A DNA stretch of 64,000 nt from JBGQAS01 sp963699305 (GTDB lineage Bacteria; Chloroflexota; Anaerolineae; Anaerolineales; Anaerolineaceae), in assembly GCA_963699305.1 (NCBI GenBank), contig OY969431.1, positions 310,001 to 374,000 of the forward strand. The letters are read 5' to 3'. The first letter of the stretch is position 1; every line of letters begins with the position of its first letter. A program made the position numbers and the translations under genes. Below are positions 1 to 8,171 of this stretch, in pieces. A model generated the notes under the pieces. The model saw only the letters and a list, made by a program, of their open reading frames with translations, was not told the origin of the DNA and made no database searches.

Positions 1-418
1 TCTTGTTCAAGACTTCTTCCGGAGTATGTTTACCAGCGTGGCAAATGATGGCTTCAGAAATCTGGTCACCAACGGTTTTCACCGGATTCAAAGCGTTCAT
101 TGCTCCCTGAAAGACGATGGCGATTTCTTTCCAGCGCACATTGTTGAATTCCTTCTCCGAGAGTGAGAGGAGATCCTTCTCATGGTATAGGACTTCTCCG
201 CTGGTAATGCGCCCGGCGATGGGGAGCAAGCGCAACAAACTTAGAATCAGCGTTGTCTTACCACAACCACTTTCGCCAACAATACCAAGCTTTTCTCCTT
301 CATGCAGGGAGAAGCTAACATCCTGGACAGCTTCCAGACGGGTCTTTTTATCCGGCACGTAATCGATGGAGACATTTTTTACATCCAATAAACACGGGGA
401 AAGAGCAGGATCAACCAT
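1..418 (-). CDS. Peptide/nickel-type ABC transporter ATP-binding protein, 3' end beyond the window
   Basis: This is the first ATPase subunit of an oligopeptide/dipeptide-type importer (DppD/OppD family), which energises uptake from the cytoplasmic face. About 139 N-terminal residues are visible. The Walker A motif GESGCGKTT lies near residues 45-53, and the Q-loop region reads IVFQGAMNALNPV, a hallmark of the OppD/DppD group. The ATG at 418 overlaps the stop of the upstream permease by 8 bases, so the genes are co-translated. The C-terminal half (signature motif, Walker B, oligopeptide C-terminal extension) lies left of the window. Family assignment is firm; substrate is unknown. Confidence 0.9.
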   Translation of the reverse strand, partial: MVDPALSPCLLDVKNVSIDYVPDKKTRLEAVQDVSFSLHEGEKLGIVGESGCGKTTLILSLLRLLPIAGRITSGEVLYHEKDLLSLSEKEFNNVRWKEIAIVFQGAMNALNPVKTVGDQISEAIICHAGKHTPEEVLNK

Positions 419-1349
419 TTTTTGCTCCTTCCTTTTTGCGAGCCACCATCTTTGGACCGACCGACAAGTGATGCCACTCCAAACGCGGGTTGAAGATCTG
501 CTCCAGCCCATGTCCGAGCAGCGTCAGCCCCAATACAACCCAGACGATCCCCAACCCGGGGACGATGAGCGCCCACCAAGCGCCTGAACTGACCCCTCCA
601 CGGGTGAAGGCAAAGTTGAGCATCTGTCCCCAGCTTATCGTCGTAGGATCTGCAAGACCCAAAAAACTGAGCGTGCTTTCTTCGAGGATGGCGAGAGAAA
701 TGACCAGAACGCTGTTTGCCACCAACAATGGAAGAACCAAGGGAAAAATGTGTTTGCGGATGATATGGAAATTGCCTGATCCGATGGCTCGGGCTCGTAA
801 TACAAATTTACGTTCTTTGACCGACAGGGTCTGGGAGCGGATCAAGCGGGCGGTGCCAGTCCACCCAAGAATCCCGATGACGAAAATGATGTTTCCCAAT
901 GAAGGTTTCGTGAGCGCAACAAGAACGACCGCAAGTGGCAAATCGGGGATCACGATCATGATATCGGTGAAACGCATGAGCGAGTTTTCAATTTTTCCAC
1001 CAAAATATCCGGCAGAAATTCCGATCACACCGCCAATACATACCGAGATGAAAGAGGCAAAGAACCCAACGATCAATGACACGCGCGCTCCGTATATGAA
1101 ATTCGACAATACATCCCTACCTGCATCATCCGTACCCAGAACGTGTTCAAAACTCGGTTTCTGATAAATATCTGAAATGGACATCTTCTCCCCGGATTTT
1201 GGATCGTATGGAGCAATCAGTGGCGCAAAAATAGCCATTAAGACCGTTGAAAGCAACATACACAGACCGATCATCGCCATTCCATTTTTTCGAAATGAGC
1301 GGGAAAAGGAACCAAAGTCAGAATGATGGGATTCGACTGCCATGGTCAA
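411..1349 (-). CDS. ABC transporter permease, DppC/OppC type
   Basis: This is the second membrane subunit of the peptide-type importer, 312 aa. It has an N-terminal TM helix near residues 24-46 (OppC N-terminal domain), a conserved DDAGRDVLS segment typical of OppC/DppC, and the BPD permease core with the EAA-like loop RARAIGSGNFHIIRKHIFP around residues 185-205, which contacts the ATPase. Its start overlaps the stop of the upstream permease by 4 bases (ATGA), and its stop overlaps the next ATPase gene. It forms the translocation pore with the DppB-like partner. Confidence 0.93.
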   Translation of the reverse strand: MTMAVESHHSDFGSFSRSFRKNGMAMIGLCMLLSTVLMAIFAPLIAPYDPKSGEKMSISDIYQKPSFEHVLGTDDAGRDVLSNFIYGARVSLIVGFFASFISVCIGGVIGISAGYFGGKIENSLMRFTDIMIVIPDLPLAVVLVALTKPSLGNIIFVIGILGWTGTARLIRSQTLSVKERKFVLRARAIGSGNFHIIRKHIFPLVLPLLVANSVLVISLAILEESTLSFLGLADPTTISWGQMLNFAFTRGGVSSGAWWALIVPGLGIVWVVLGLTLLGHGLEQIFNPRLEWHHLSVGPKMVARKKEGAKNG

Positions 1350-2377
1350 CTCGCTTGTACTCTGGGATCAAGATATGAATACAACAACTCAGCCAGCAGG
1401 TTGGCGCAGATCACTGTAATGGCGATGATCAAAAAAGCACCCTGCAATACTGGATAATCCCGCCTGCCGACTGCCTGAAAAATCGCCAGACCCAGACCTG
1501 GCCAGGAGAACACCGATTCAATTTGGATGGCACCCGCCACGGTGAAACCAAGATTGAGAGCGATGATCGTCACCATGGGAAGCATGGCGTTCCGAAGCGC
1601 ATGGTCCACCAGGATCTGAAAGGTACTTAATCCTTTGGCTTTGGCAGTCAAAATGTAATCTTCGGAAAGAACTTCCAGAACGGTGCTGCGCATGATCAGC
1701 ATATATTCCCCGAGCATTACGACAGTAAACGTAATGGTGGGTAAGATCAGGTGCTTGGCTACATCCAGGAATTTGAACCATCCTTCCTGCATGGACATAC
1801 CTGCAGAAAATTTACCGACTACTGGCAAACCCAGGTACGACGAACCCAAGAATAACAGGACGATCCCCAACCAGAATGTCGGTAAACTCCATGCAACCAA
1901 ACTGAAGATCATGGCACCAAAATCGATGGCAGTGTGCGACTTCCAGGCTGCAATCAATCCCAGCAATATGCCAAAGAAAATTGAAACCACCTGACCAACA
2001 CCAACAAGGATGAGTGTGTTGAGGAGAAACTCGCCTAACATATCTCTTACAGGACGGTTGGTTTGGTAACTGATCCCCAAATCCCCTTTCAATAGATTAC
2101 CAACATAAATAAAAAATTGTGTTTGGAATGGGTTGATCAGGCATTTTCCGAGTTTCAGTGGGTTGAGTGTGACAAAGCAATTGATCACCGGCTTATCCAA
2201 GCCAAAGCGTTCCCGGATGGCTTGTTGGGCTTCAGCGGTCATGCGGGGATCTTTCACCCCTGCACGCGCCGGATCACCCGGCAGCACGCGAAAAAGGAAG
2301 AAATTCAAGACCAGGACGAAGATAATGGAAAACAACGCCCATTTAAGCTTGTTGAACAAATATTTAAAACGTTTCAA
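1346..2377 (-). CDS. ABC transporter permease, DppB/OppB type, TTG start
   Basis: This is the first membrane subunit of the importer, about 343 aa. It has a signature N-terminal TM with FLFRVLPGDPAR, six TM segments, and the EAA loop TAKAKGLSTFQILVDHALRNA near the middle. Reading back to 2416 gives a GTG start inside a long hairpin with no ribosome site. The TTG at 2377 has AGGAGG five bases upstream (2383-2388), so I place the start there; the protein then begins MKRFKYLF. The gene lies downstream of the binding-protein gene and overlaps the DppC-type gene by 4 bases. Confidence 0.9.
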   Translation of the reverse strand: MKRFKYLFNKLKWALFSIIFVLVLNFFLFRVLPGDPARAGVKDPRMTAEAQQAIRERFGLDKPVINCFVTLNPLKLGKCLINPFQTQFFIYVGNLLKGDLGISYQTNRPVRDMLGEFLLNTLILVGVGQVVSIFFGILLGLIAAWKSHTAIDFGAMIFSLVAWSLPTFWLGIVLLFLGSSYLGLPVVGKFSAGMSMQEGWFKFLDVAKHLILPTITFTVVMLGEYMLIMRSTVLEVLSEDYILTAKAKGLSTFQILVDHALRNAMLPMVTIIALNLGFTVAGAIQIESVFSWPGLGLAIFQAVGRRDYPVLQGAFLIIAITVICANLLAELLYSYLDPRVQAS

Positions 2378-2403
2378 CACTCCCTCCTGGATACTATTGT
2401 AAT

Positions 2404-2437
2404 CCTCCCAGACCACAAGCGGTCATGGTCTGGGAGG
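2404..2437 (-). promoter_or_regulatory. Intercistronic hairpin between binding protein and permease genes
   Basis: A perfect 12-bp inverted repeat (2404-2415 with 2426-2437, 10-base loop) sits 28 bases after the binding-protein stop and 15 bases before the permease ribosome site. No T-run follows on the minus strand, so it is not a clean intrinsic terminator. Such stems often protect the 3' end of a highly expressed binding-protein mRNA or attenuate read-through into permease genes; that role is inferred. Confidence 0.6.
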
Positions 2438-2465
2438 CAAGTTCAGGGGTAATTGCGATTCTGGA

Positions 2466-4112
2466 CTACTTGACCGGGCTGACAGCCTCCAGAACCATTG
2501 CGCTTTGAAGTTCAAGCTTGGGTTGATCGGTTATCCAACCTTTGAATGTATCGGTGCGGTAAGCCTGAACAGCATTGGTGTAGAATGGGATAATGTACGC
2601 GACCTGGTCAAATATGATCTGCTGCATCTGCCAGACCATTTCCTTGCGGGTTTCAGCATCCGCTTGAATTCCCTGCTGGATGTAAAGATCATCAAATGTG
2701 GAATCACTGAAACCGGTCTCGTTCATACCCGTTGGAATCTGGTCGGTTGTCATTACACTGAGCAGGAATGAAGGATCCGGATCCGATCCCCAGCCCCAGA
2801 AAATAAGGTCATAATCAAATGCCGGGCAGCATGTTGCGCTCAGGGCATCCGCATCCAGTGCCTGAAGCTGCAATTTCACGCCAATTTCACTCCACATGGT
2901 GGAAATCAGCTCCGCCGCACGAGGAGCAACGGTACTGTCGGCAGGCCAGACAAAGCGAAATTCAAGTTTTGTGGAACCATCGGGCATTTCTCGAACACCA
3001 TCACCATCCACATCCGCGTAGCCAGCTTCGTCCAGCATTTGGTTGGCAAGTGCTGTATCGTAGGCATAATCTTTGATCGATGTGTTAAACCATGGTTTAA
3101 GTGCATCGGGAATAAGCGTAACACCCGGAGTACCTTCACCCAGCAACACGATATCGACCAACTGCTGCTTGTCGGTGGCGTGCGCCAGAGCCTGGCGGAC
3201 AACCACATCACGCAAGGCGGGGTGACCGGAGCAGACCCCATCTTCGGCGGGACAATTTTCCTCCGAAACCTGGTTGATAATGATGTCATTCAAATCCGGA
3301 GCCATGCCCGGGCCTCGCGCTACGGAGATATTATCTGCGCTTTCGAGCGTTTCCAATGCCGTCAAGGGGAATTCCGTAATCATGTCAACCTGGTTGGTCT
3401 TGATAGCCTGCACAAGAGCATCCTCATTGCTGAAGGTTTGGAAGACAACCTCATCGATCTTTGGTTTTGTGCCGTAGTATTCCTTATTGGCAGCCAGATG
3501 AACGTACTCATCTTGTGCATAATCGAGTAATTTAAAAGGTCCCGATCCGATCATTGCAGCGTTGTCGAATTCCATGGCGGCAGCGCCGGTGTACGCTGAC
3601 CAGATATGCTCCGGCAGGATGTAAAGATATGCCAGCAAGTAATCGATGTTAGGGACGACATCTTTCATGGTGAGTATGACGGTCGTGTCATCTTCCGCAG
3701 TCGCGTTATCGAATGAAACTACATAAGCGCTCATATATGGAAAATCGACACCGTCACGATAGAAATTAAGGGAAAATGCGACGTCTTTGGCTGTCAATGG
3801 AGTGCCATCGTGGAATTTGACACCAGATTTCACTTTAATCGTATATGCCAAAGAATCACTGGACGGGGTTACGCTATCCGCAAGATCCAACTTAAACGTG
3901 TTATCCAGCTGTGGTTCATAAATGGAACTGTAAACCAATTCGTACATGGTCCAAGCTTCGCTCAACAAACCTGCGGTTGGGTTGAGCGTATCAGGGCTGC
4001 CTGCGTACCCTATTCGCAAAATGACGGGGGTCTTGGTCTTTGCTCCACCACACGCAGAAAGAAGCAGTGCGGGAATAAGCAATATTGTCAGTACAACAAT
4101 CTTGGTTTTCAT
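2466..4112 (-). CDS. Family-5 solute-binding lipoprotein of peptide-type ABC importer
   Basis: Extracellular lipid-anchored binding protein of about 548 aa delivering substrate to the adjacent permeases. The ATG at 4112 follows GAGGAGAAGAAG, and the protein starts with a short signal and lipobox LLLSACGG, so Cys about 21 is acylated. Domain order is the normal SBP_bac_5 order: N-lobe start ILRIGYAGSPDTLNP, GVKFHDGTPLTAKDVAFSL, then the middle domain with GSGPFKLLDYAQDEYVHLA and the C-lobe. A longer reading frame to 4280 exists but has no ribosome site and would bury the signal peptide. It is the first gene of the importer operon and has its own promoter at 4164-4192. Confidence 0.93.
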   Translation of the reverse strand: MKTKIVVLTILLIPALLLSACGGAKTKTPVILRIGYAGSPDTLNPTAGLLSEAWTMYELVYSSIYEPQLDNTFKLDLADSVTPSSDSLAYTIKVKSGVKFHDGTPLTAKDVAFSLNFYRDGVDFPYMSAYVVSFDNATAEDDTTVILTMKDVVPNIDYLLAYLYILPEHIWSAYTGAAAMEFDNAAMIGSGPFKLLDYAQDEYVHLAANKEYYGTKPKIDEVVFQTFSNEDALVQAIKTNQVDMITEFPLTALETLESADNISVARGPGMAPDLNDIIINQVSEENCPAEDGVCSGHPALRDVVVRQALAHATDKQQLVDIVLLGEGTPGVTLIPDALKPWFNTSIKDYAYDTALANQMLDEAGYADVDGDGVREMPDGSTKLEFRFVWPADSTVAPRAAELISTMWSEIGVKLQLQALDADALSATCCPAFDYDLIFWGWGSDPDPSFLLSVMTTDQIPTGMNETGFSDSTFDDLYIQQGIQADAETRKEMVWQMQQIIFDQVAYIIPFYTNAVQAYRTDTFKGWITDQPKLELQSAMVLEAVSPVK

Positions 4113-4163
4113 CTTCTTCTCCTCCTCAAAGTTCCATGGTTTATGAACACACATGGTCTTCAT

Positions 4164-4192
4164 ACTATAGCAAAAAGAGAGGATTAAGACAA
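4164..4192 (-). promoter_or_regulatory. Sigma-70-type promoter of the importer operon
   Basis: On the minus strand TTGTCT (4187-4192) and TATAGT (4164-4169) are separated by 17 bases, about 50 bases upstream of the ATG at 4112. Both boxes are one or two changes from consensus. Confidence 0.65.
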
Positions 4193-4228
4193 GAAGAATT
4201 CGGAAAACTCCCTGAAAAAGGGATTTAT

Positions 4229-4618
4229 TTAAGGAGTGACGACGATATCGATCATGAATAGTATCGAGGGTGACAAACAAGGTGGAGTACTATTCAAGCA
4301 GACAGGGTCACCTGTAGCAGTTAAAGTGGCGGTTCCAGATTTCAGTGCCTCATATATACCCTGCGCACCGCGGATGACGGCAATATTTTTTACCCGGCTG
4401 ATGACGGATGGATCAGTAATTTGTATATCCCATTGATAGTCTTCGCCTAATTTGAGTAAAACCGTCTGCCCTACATGGAGGGTGATGGTTTTTCCATTAT
4501 CCTGAAGCGTAATATCAGGGGCAGGTGTTGGTACTTGGGGATTCTGTGCGGTACATGCAACAGCCAAAACAGTTACCAATAAAAGAAATAGAGAAACTAG
4601 CTCAAAAGGCTTTTTCAT
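4229..4618 (-). CDS. Small lipoprotein with chagasin/Ig-like domain
   Basis: About 129 aa secreted lipoprotein: signal peptide with lipobox LAVACTAQ, then a short Pro-rich linker and one beta-rich domain. The segment TLHVGQTVLLKLGEDYQW followed by a late GTATLTATG resembles the bacterial chagasin/I42 protease-inhibitor or BIg fold (the family's NPTTGYxW loop would correspond to GEDYQW). Start chosen at the ATG that gives a proper signal peptide; an upstream in-frame start at 4651 adds a charged extension. Function is not known and inhibitor activity is only a fold-based guess. Confidence 0.7.
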   Translation of the reverse strand: MKKPFELVSLFLLLVTVLAVACTAQNPQVPTPAPDITLQDNGKTITLHVGQTVLLKLGEDYQWDIQITDPSVISRVKNIAVIRGAQGIYEALKSGTATLTATGDPVCLNSTPPCLSPSILFMIDIVVTP

Positions 4619-4717
4619 TTGGAACTCACTTTTAATAAATCTAAACATCATCTATTATCAAAGACGCTATCATAATAAAAAGAGTTCCATGATCCGTAGA
4701 GTTAAACGATGATTGTG

Positions 4718-4748
4718 AAAAAGAGAGGCGGCTCATAGGAGCCGCCTC
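4718..4748 (-). terminator. Intrinsic terminator after the DUF4190 gene
   Basis: A 10-bp GC-rich stem (4725-4734 with 4739-4748, loop of four) followed on the minus strand by TCTTTTT. It lies 9 bases past the stop at 4757. Confidence 0.85.
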
Positions 4749-4756
4749 GAAGTACT

Positions 4757-5113
4757 CTAGTAAACCGATCCACCAAGGTTGTTTTGGATCTGGTTAAAAA
4801 TATTACCAATAACAGGTCCAAACAATGAAACACCAGCGATAATAATGATCGGGATCAGGATGATCCAAAATGCACCGATGATGATACCGGCGATAGCCAT
4901 GCCTTTGCCGCGCTCCATGGTCTTATTTACCTGGGTAAGACCAATGATGCCAAGGATGATGGCAGCAATGGGACAGAGGAATCCGATACAGTTGACATAG
5001 GGGATGAAAATAAGCAGGATGGGTGCCAGAGCAACAATCAGACTTACCAACGCCAGGGTGTTGGTTTTTGCTGTTGGTGATGCCTGTGGAACAGGGGGAA
5101 GTGGTTGACTCAT
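4757..5113 (-). CDS. DUF4190-type two-TM membrane protein
   Basis: 118 aa. A Pro-rich cytoplasmic tail (PLPPVPQASPT) precedes two hydrophobic regions, residues about 20-65 and 72-100, separated by the short charged loop TQVNKTMERGKGMAIAGI. The pair of hydrophobic blocks with a central GLIGLTQ-like loop and a G-rich second helix matches DUF4190 proteins, small membrane proteins common in Gram-positive and Chloroflexota genomes. ATG at 5113 preceded by AGAGAGGATCGT. Monocistronic, ended by the hairpin at 4718-4748. No known function. Confidence 0.75.
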   Translation of the reverse strand: MSQPLPPVPQASPTAKTNTLALVSLIVALAPILLIFIPYVNCIGFLCPIAAIILGIIGLTQVNKTMERGKGMAIAGIIIGAFWIILIPIIIIAGVSLFGPVIGNIFNQIQNNLGGSVY

Positions 5114-5198
5114 ACGATCCTCTCTTAAGAATTTATTTTCTTTATTGTAGTGGATTTGAGGAGGGTTTACAAGATTACGCTAACTTAAATAACATGAC

Positions 5199-5227
5199 TT
5201 GTCATTACCGAGTGGATTTGGTATGCT
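5199..5227 (+). promoter_or_regulatory. Promoter of the tRNA-Sec gene
   Basis: TTGTCA (5199-5204) and TATGCT (5222-5227) with 17-base spacing. Transcription would begin about 5234-5236, exactly at the tRNA 5' end. Confidence 0.7.
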
Positions 5228-5235
5228 TGTGCATT

Positions 5236-5328
5236 GGGAGTGGATGAGTTCCGGTGGGCTCCTCGGTCTTCAAAACCGGTGACGGGTCGCTTGCGAGCCG
5301 TGGTGGGTTCGACTCCCATCCATTCCCG
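5236..5328 (+). tRNA. selC: tRNA-Sec (anticodon TCA)
   Basis: 93-nt selenocysteine tRNA. The anticodon loop CTTCAAA places TCA at 5270-5272. Diagnostic features are all visible: an 8-bp acceptor stem (5236-5243 with 5320-5327), a 6-bp D stem closed by a CGGT tetraloop, a long variable arm (stem ACGG-TCGC / GCGA-CCGT) and the T loop TTCGACT. The 3' CCA is not encoded (GCCT). It reads UGA as selenocysteine, so the genome should also carry selA, selB, selD and at least one selenoprotein; none is in this window. Confidence 0.95.
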
Positions 5329-5354
5329 CCTCTTATTGTCAGGAAGGAGTGAAC

Positions 5355-6566
5355 ATGGTTGCATCCTATTCACAAGATGAGGTTAACGCGCTGGTCGAGC
5401 GCGTTTTTTTGATGGACGACATCACTTGGGGAGCGAACGACCAACCGTTCATCGTCCGGTACAGGGGGAAACTGAACACCGCGGATTCCGAAAGAGCGTA
5501 TGACCTGCTCAGCGAGGGATTGGCGCGATATGAATTGATACCCATGTTCCGTGAAGAAGAGGATGGCAGGCAGGCGATCTTCCTGTTACCCAACCGACCA
5601 AAGCCCAAAGTTGGCAGTCCAGCGGTCAATCTCGTTCTATTCATCCTCACCGTATTAAGCGTTCTATTCACAGGAACACTATTTAGCCTGGGAAATGAAA
5701 TGCCCAAAAGTTTTGCCATTTTCTGGCAAGCTTTCCTCTCTGGAGGAATTCCATTCACCGTCAGCATGATCGCCATTTTGGGCAGCCATGAACTGGCACA
5801 TTATTTCGCTGGCAAGCACCATGGCGTACTGGTGACTTTGCCATATTTCCTGCCGCTTCCATATCCAATAACCTTGTGGGGAACGCTGGGTGCCTTCATC
5901 AGTATGAAACAGCAGCCGAAAAATCGTAAGCAATTGCTCGATATCGGAATTGCTGGTCCACTGGTGGGATTTGTCGTTTCCATCGTTGTCCTGTTCATCG
6001 GATTGAAACTCTCCAAATTGGATACCCTGCCGATTACCTTCCCGCCCAACATGGGATTGCAGATCGAAGGCAACTCCATTATTTACCTGCTGCTTAAATA
6101 CCTGGCATTTGGAAAGCTGCTACCGGAACCCACACAATTTTGGATTTCACCAGCGTTGCATTGGCTGCGGTATTTCTTTACCGCCACACCATATCCGCTG
6201 GGAGGAATCGACGTGATGCTTTCGCCGGTCGCATGGGCTGGCTGGGCTGGATTGCTTGTCACGTCGCTCAACCTGATCCCTGCCGGACAGCTGGATGGCG
6301 GTCACATCTTTTTTGTCTTATTCGGAAAAAAGATGGCACGCAAATTACGACCGGTGGTGCTGATCTTACTGGTGACGCTCGGATTGGTGTGGATAGGCTG
6401 GTGGCTTTGGGCTGCGCTCATTTTTTTCATGGGGCGCGTTTACGCAGAACCGCTGGATGAGATCACGCCCCTGGATAAAAGGCGAAGAATTCTCGGGATC
6501 ATAGCCCTGATCGTTTTTCTACTGACATTAACCCCCGTACCGCTCAGTTTGATTGCCGGTGTCTAG
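5355..6566 (+). CDS. Site-2-type M50 zinc metalloprotease, multipass membrane
   Basis: About 403 aa intramembrane metalloprotease. The zinc site HELAH is at residues 145-149 and the third-ligand motif NLIPAGQLDGGH at about 306-317, both within TM helices; six or more hydrophobic segments span residues 92-400. A soluble N-terminal domain of about 85 residues precedes the first TM, as in plant EGY-like and cyanobacterial M50 proteins. The ATG at 5355 follows AGGAAGGAG; an in-frame GTG lies six bases upstream inside that site. It starts only 26 bases after the tRNA-Sec gene. The substrate is unknown; M50 enzymes usually cut regulatory or signal-peptide remnants in the membrane. Confidence 0.9.
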   Translation: MVASYSQDEVNALVERVFLMDDITWGANDQPFIVRYRGKLNTADSERAYDLLSEGLARYELIPMFREEEDGRQAIFLLPNRPKPKVGSPAVNLVLFILTVLSVLFTGTLFSLGNEMPKSFAIFWQAFLSGGIPFTVSMIAILGSHELAHYFAGKHHGVLVTLPYFLPLPYPITLWGTLGAFISMKQQPKNRKQLLDIGIAGPLVGFVVSIVVLFIGLKLSKLDTLPITFPPNMGLQIEGNSIIYLLLKYLAFGKLLPEPTQFWISPALHWLRYFFTATPYPLGGIDVMLSPVAWAGWAGLLVTSLNLIPAGQLDGGHIFFVLFGKKMARKLRPVVLILLVTLGLVWIGWWLWAALIFFMGRVYAEPLDEITPLDKRRRILGIIALIVFLLTLTPVPLSLIAGV

Positions 6567-6568
6567 CC

Positions 6569-7484
6569 CTACCGTCGGACTTGAAAATTTTCCAGATCAT
6601 GCGCCAGGACAGTCTCAGGGAAAATGGACTGCGCCTCCTGCACGATTTCCTTGTCACGATAACGCCGCGATACATGGGTCAGATAAAGCTTGCTTACTCC
6701 GGCTTCGAGAGCTAAACCGGCAGCTTGTTTTGCGGTGAGATGAGAGAATTTTTCCGCCATATCCGCTTCTTCTTCGAGGTAGGTGGATTCGATCACGAGC
6801 GCGTCTGCACCCCGGCAGGCTTCAATGAGATTGCTGGTCTTTCCCGTATCGCCAATCACTACAAGCCGGGTTCCCGGGCGAAACTCACCCAAAACTTCAT
6901 CCGGCTGAATGGTGCGACCATCCGGCAGGGTGGTTGGATTGCCAGCCACCAATTCACGGCGCCAGGGTCCGGGGGGGATATCCAACGCAGCAGCTTTTTC
7001 ATCCAGGAAGGGACGGCGTCCGGCTTCCTGAAATACATACCCATAACAATCCGGTCCGCGATGGTCGACGGGAATGGCTGAAATGGTGAGCTCTTTCCAT
7101 TCGAATATCGGTCCTTCCACCACCGGGATGAGATGCACCGGCATGGGCGGGGTGACACCTCTCAGGACAACTCCGTATAACAGGTCGCTGATGCGTTCGA
7201 GGGCAGATTTGCCGCCATAGATTTCCAGAAGGTCAATGGCTTCCCAGCGCATGTATGTGGAAAGCAATCCCGCCAAGCCCAAGGATATGGTCCAGATGAC
7301 CGTGGGTGATAAGGATGCGGTTAAGGCGCTTAAACCCGATGCCTGCCTGGAGGATCTGGCGCTGGGTGCCTTCACCACAATCGATCAGGAAGCGGCATTC
7401 ATCATGTGAAACCATCAAGGAAGGCAGGTTCCGCCGAGCAGAGGGAGCCGAAGCTGAAGTGCCAAGGAAAAATAATTCAAACAA
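6569..7484 (-). CDS. rnz: Ribonuclease Z, interrupted by one frameshift
   Basis: tRNA 3'-end endonuclease of the metallo-beta-lactamase fold. The N-terminal part (TTG start at 7484, MFELFFLGTSASAPSA) reaches the zinc motif THGHLDH and then the frame changes near 7281. The rest continues in another frame (GLLSTYMRWEAIDLLEIYG onward) with GDTGKT, the ESTYLEEEADMAEKFSH histidine motif and the terminal THVSRRY. Deleting one T of the CCTTGGG run restores an uninterrupted protein of about 305 residues, the family length. The break is thus a single-base insertion: either sequence error or a recent mutation. Ends three bases from the convergent M50 gene. Confidence 0.85.
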
Positions 7485-7675
7485 TGGGGAAAATCATCCT
7501 TTCGTGCAGAAAAGCGGAGTAATTGTACCTCATCTTTACTTTTCACCGTCGTCTGGACGAACCTATCTGCTGAAATAAAACGGCATGAATGTTGCAACTA
7601 ATTATCTGAAACCCGTGCAAACAAATGTCCTTTAAAGTATTGTAAAATAAAGACATGGATGTACGGGAGGAGAAA

Positions 7676-8161
7676 ATGAATACGCTGGTTGTAAAAATTG
7701 AAAAACCGGAAGAAACCAATTTCATCCTCGGACAATCCCACTTCATTAAAACGGTCGAGGATATGCACGAGGCATTGGTCAGTGCGGTGCCCGGCATCAA
7801 ATTCGGTCTGGCTTTTTGCGAGGCTTCCGGAAAATGCCTGATCCGTTTCAGCGGGACTGAACCTTCCTTAACCGAGCTGGCGGTTGCGAATGCCACCAAA
7901 CTTGCGGCTGGACATTCATTTATCCTGATCCTTGGCGAAGGGTTTTACCCGATCAACGTATTAAATACGATAAAGATGCTGCCGGAAGTCTGCCATGTTT
8001 TCTGTGCAACCGCGAACCCCACGGAGGTCATCCTTGCGGAATCGGAATTGGGTCGCGGTATCTTGGGTGTGATCGATGGTGCAGCCCCCAAGGGAGTTGA
8101 AGACGAAGTTGAAAAAACCTGGCGCAAGGATTTTTTGCGCAAAATTGGTTATAAATTTTAA
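7676..8161 (+). CDS. Adenosine-specific kinase family protein (COG1839)
   Basis: 161 aa, full length for the family (about 160). The run FCEASGKCLIRFSGTEP, the AGHSFILILGEGFYPINVLN block and the C-terminal GVEDEVEKTWRKDFLRKIGYKF match the archaeal/bacterial adenosine-specific kinase (PF04008) family, a compact alpha/beta protein thought to bind adenosine nucleotides. The ATG at 7676 has GGGAGGAG five bases upstream; an upstream in-frame ATG at 7655 lacks a site. The following lipoprotein gene starts 10 bases after its stop, so the two are probably cotranscribed. The enzymatic role of the family is weakly documented. Confidence 0.85.
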   Translation: MNTLVVKIEKPEETNFILGQSHFIKTVEDMHEALVSAVPGIKFGLAFCEASGKCLIRFSGTEPSLTELAVANATKLAAGHSFILILGEGFYPINVLNTIKMLPEVCHVFCATANPTEVILAESELGRGILGVIDGAAPKGVEDEVEKTWRKDFLRKIGYKF

Positions 8162-8171
8162 GGAGTAGAAG

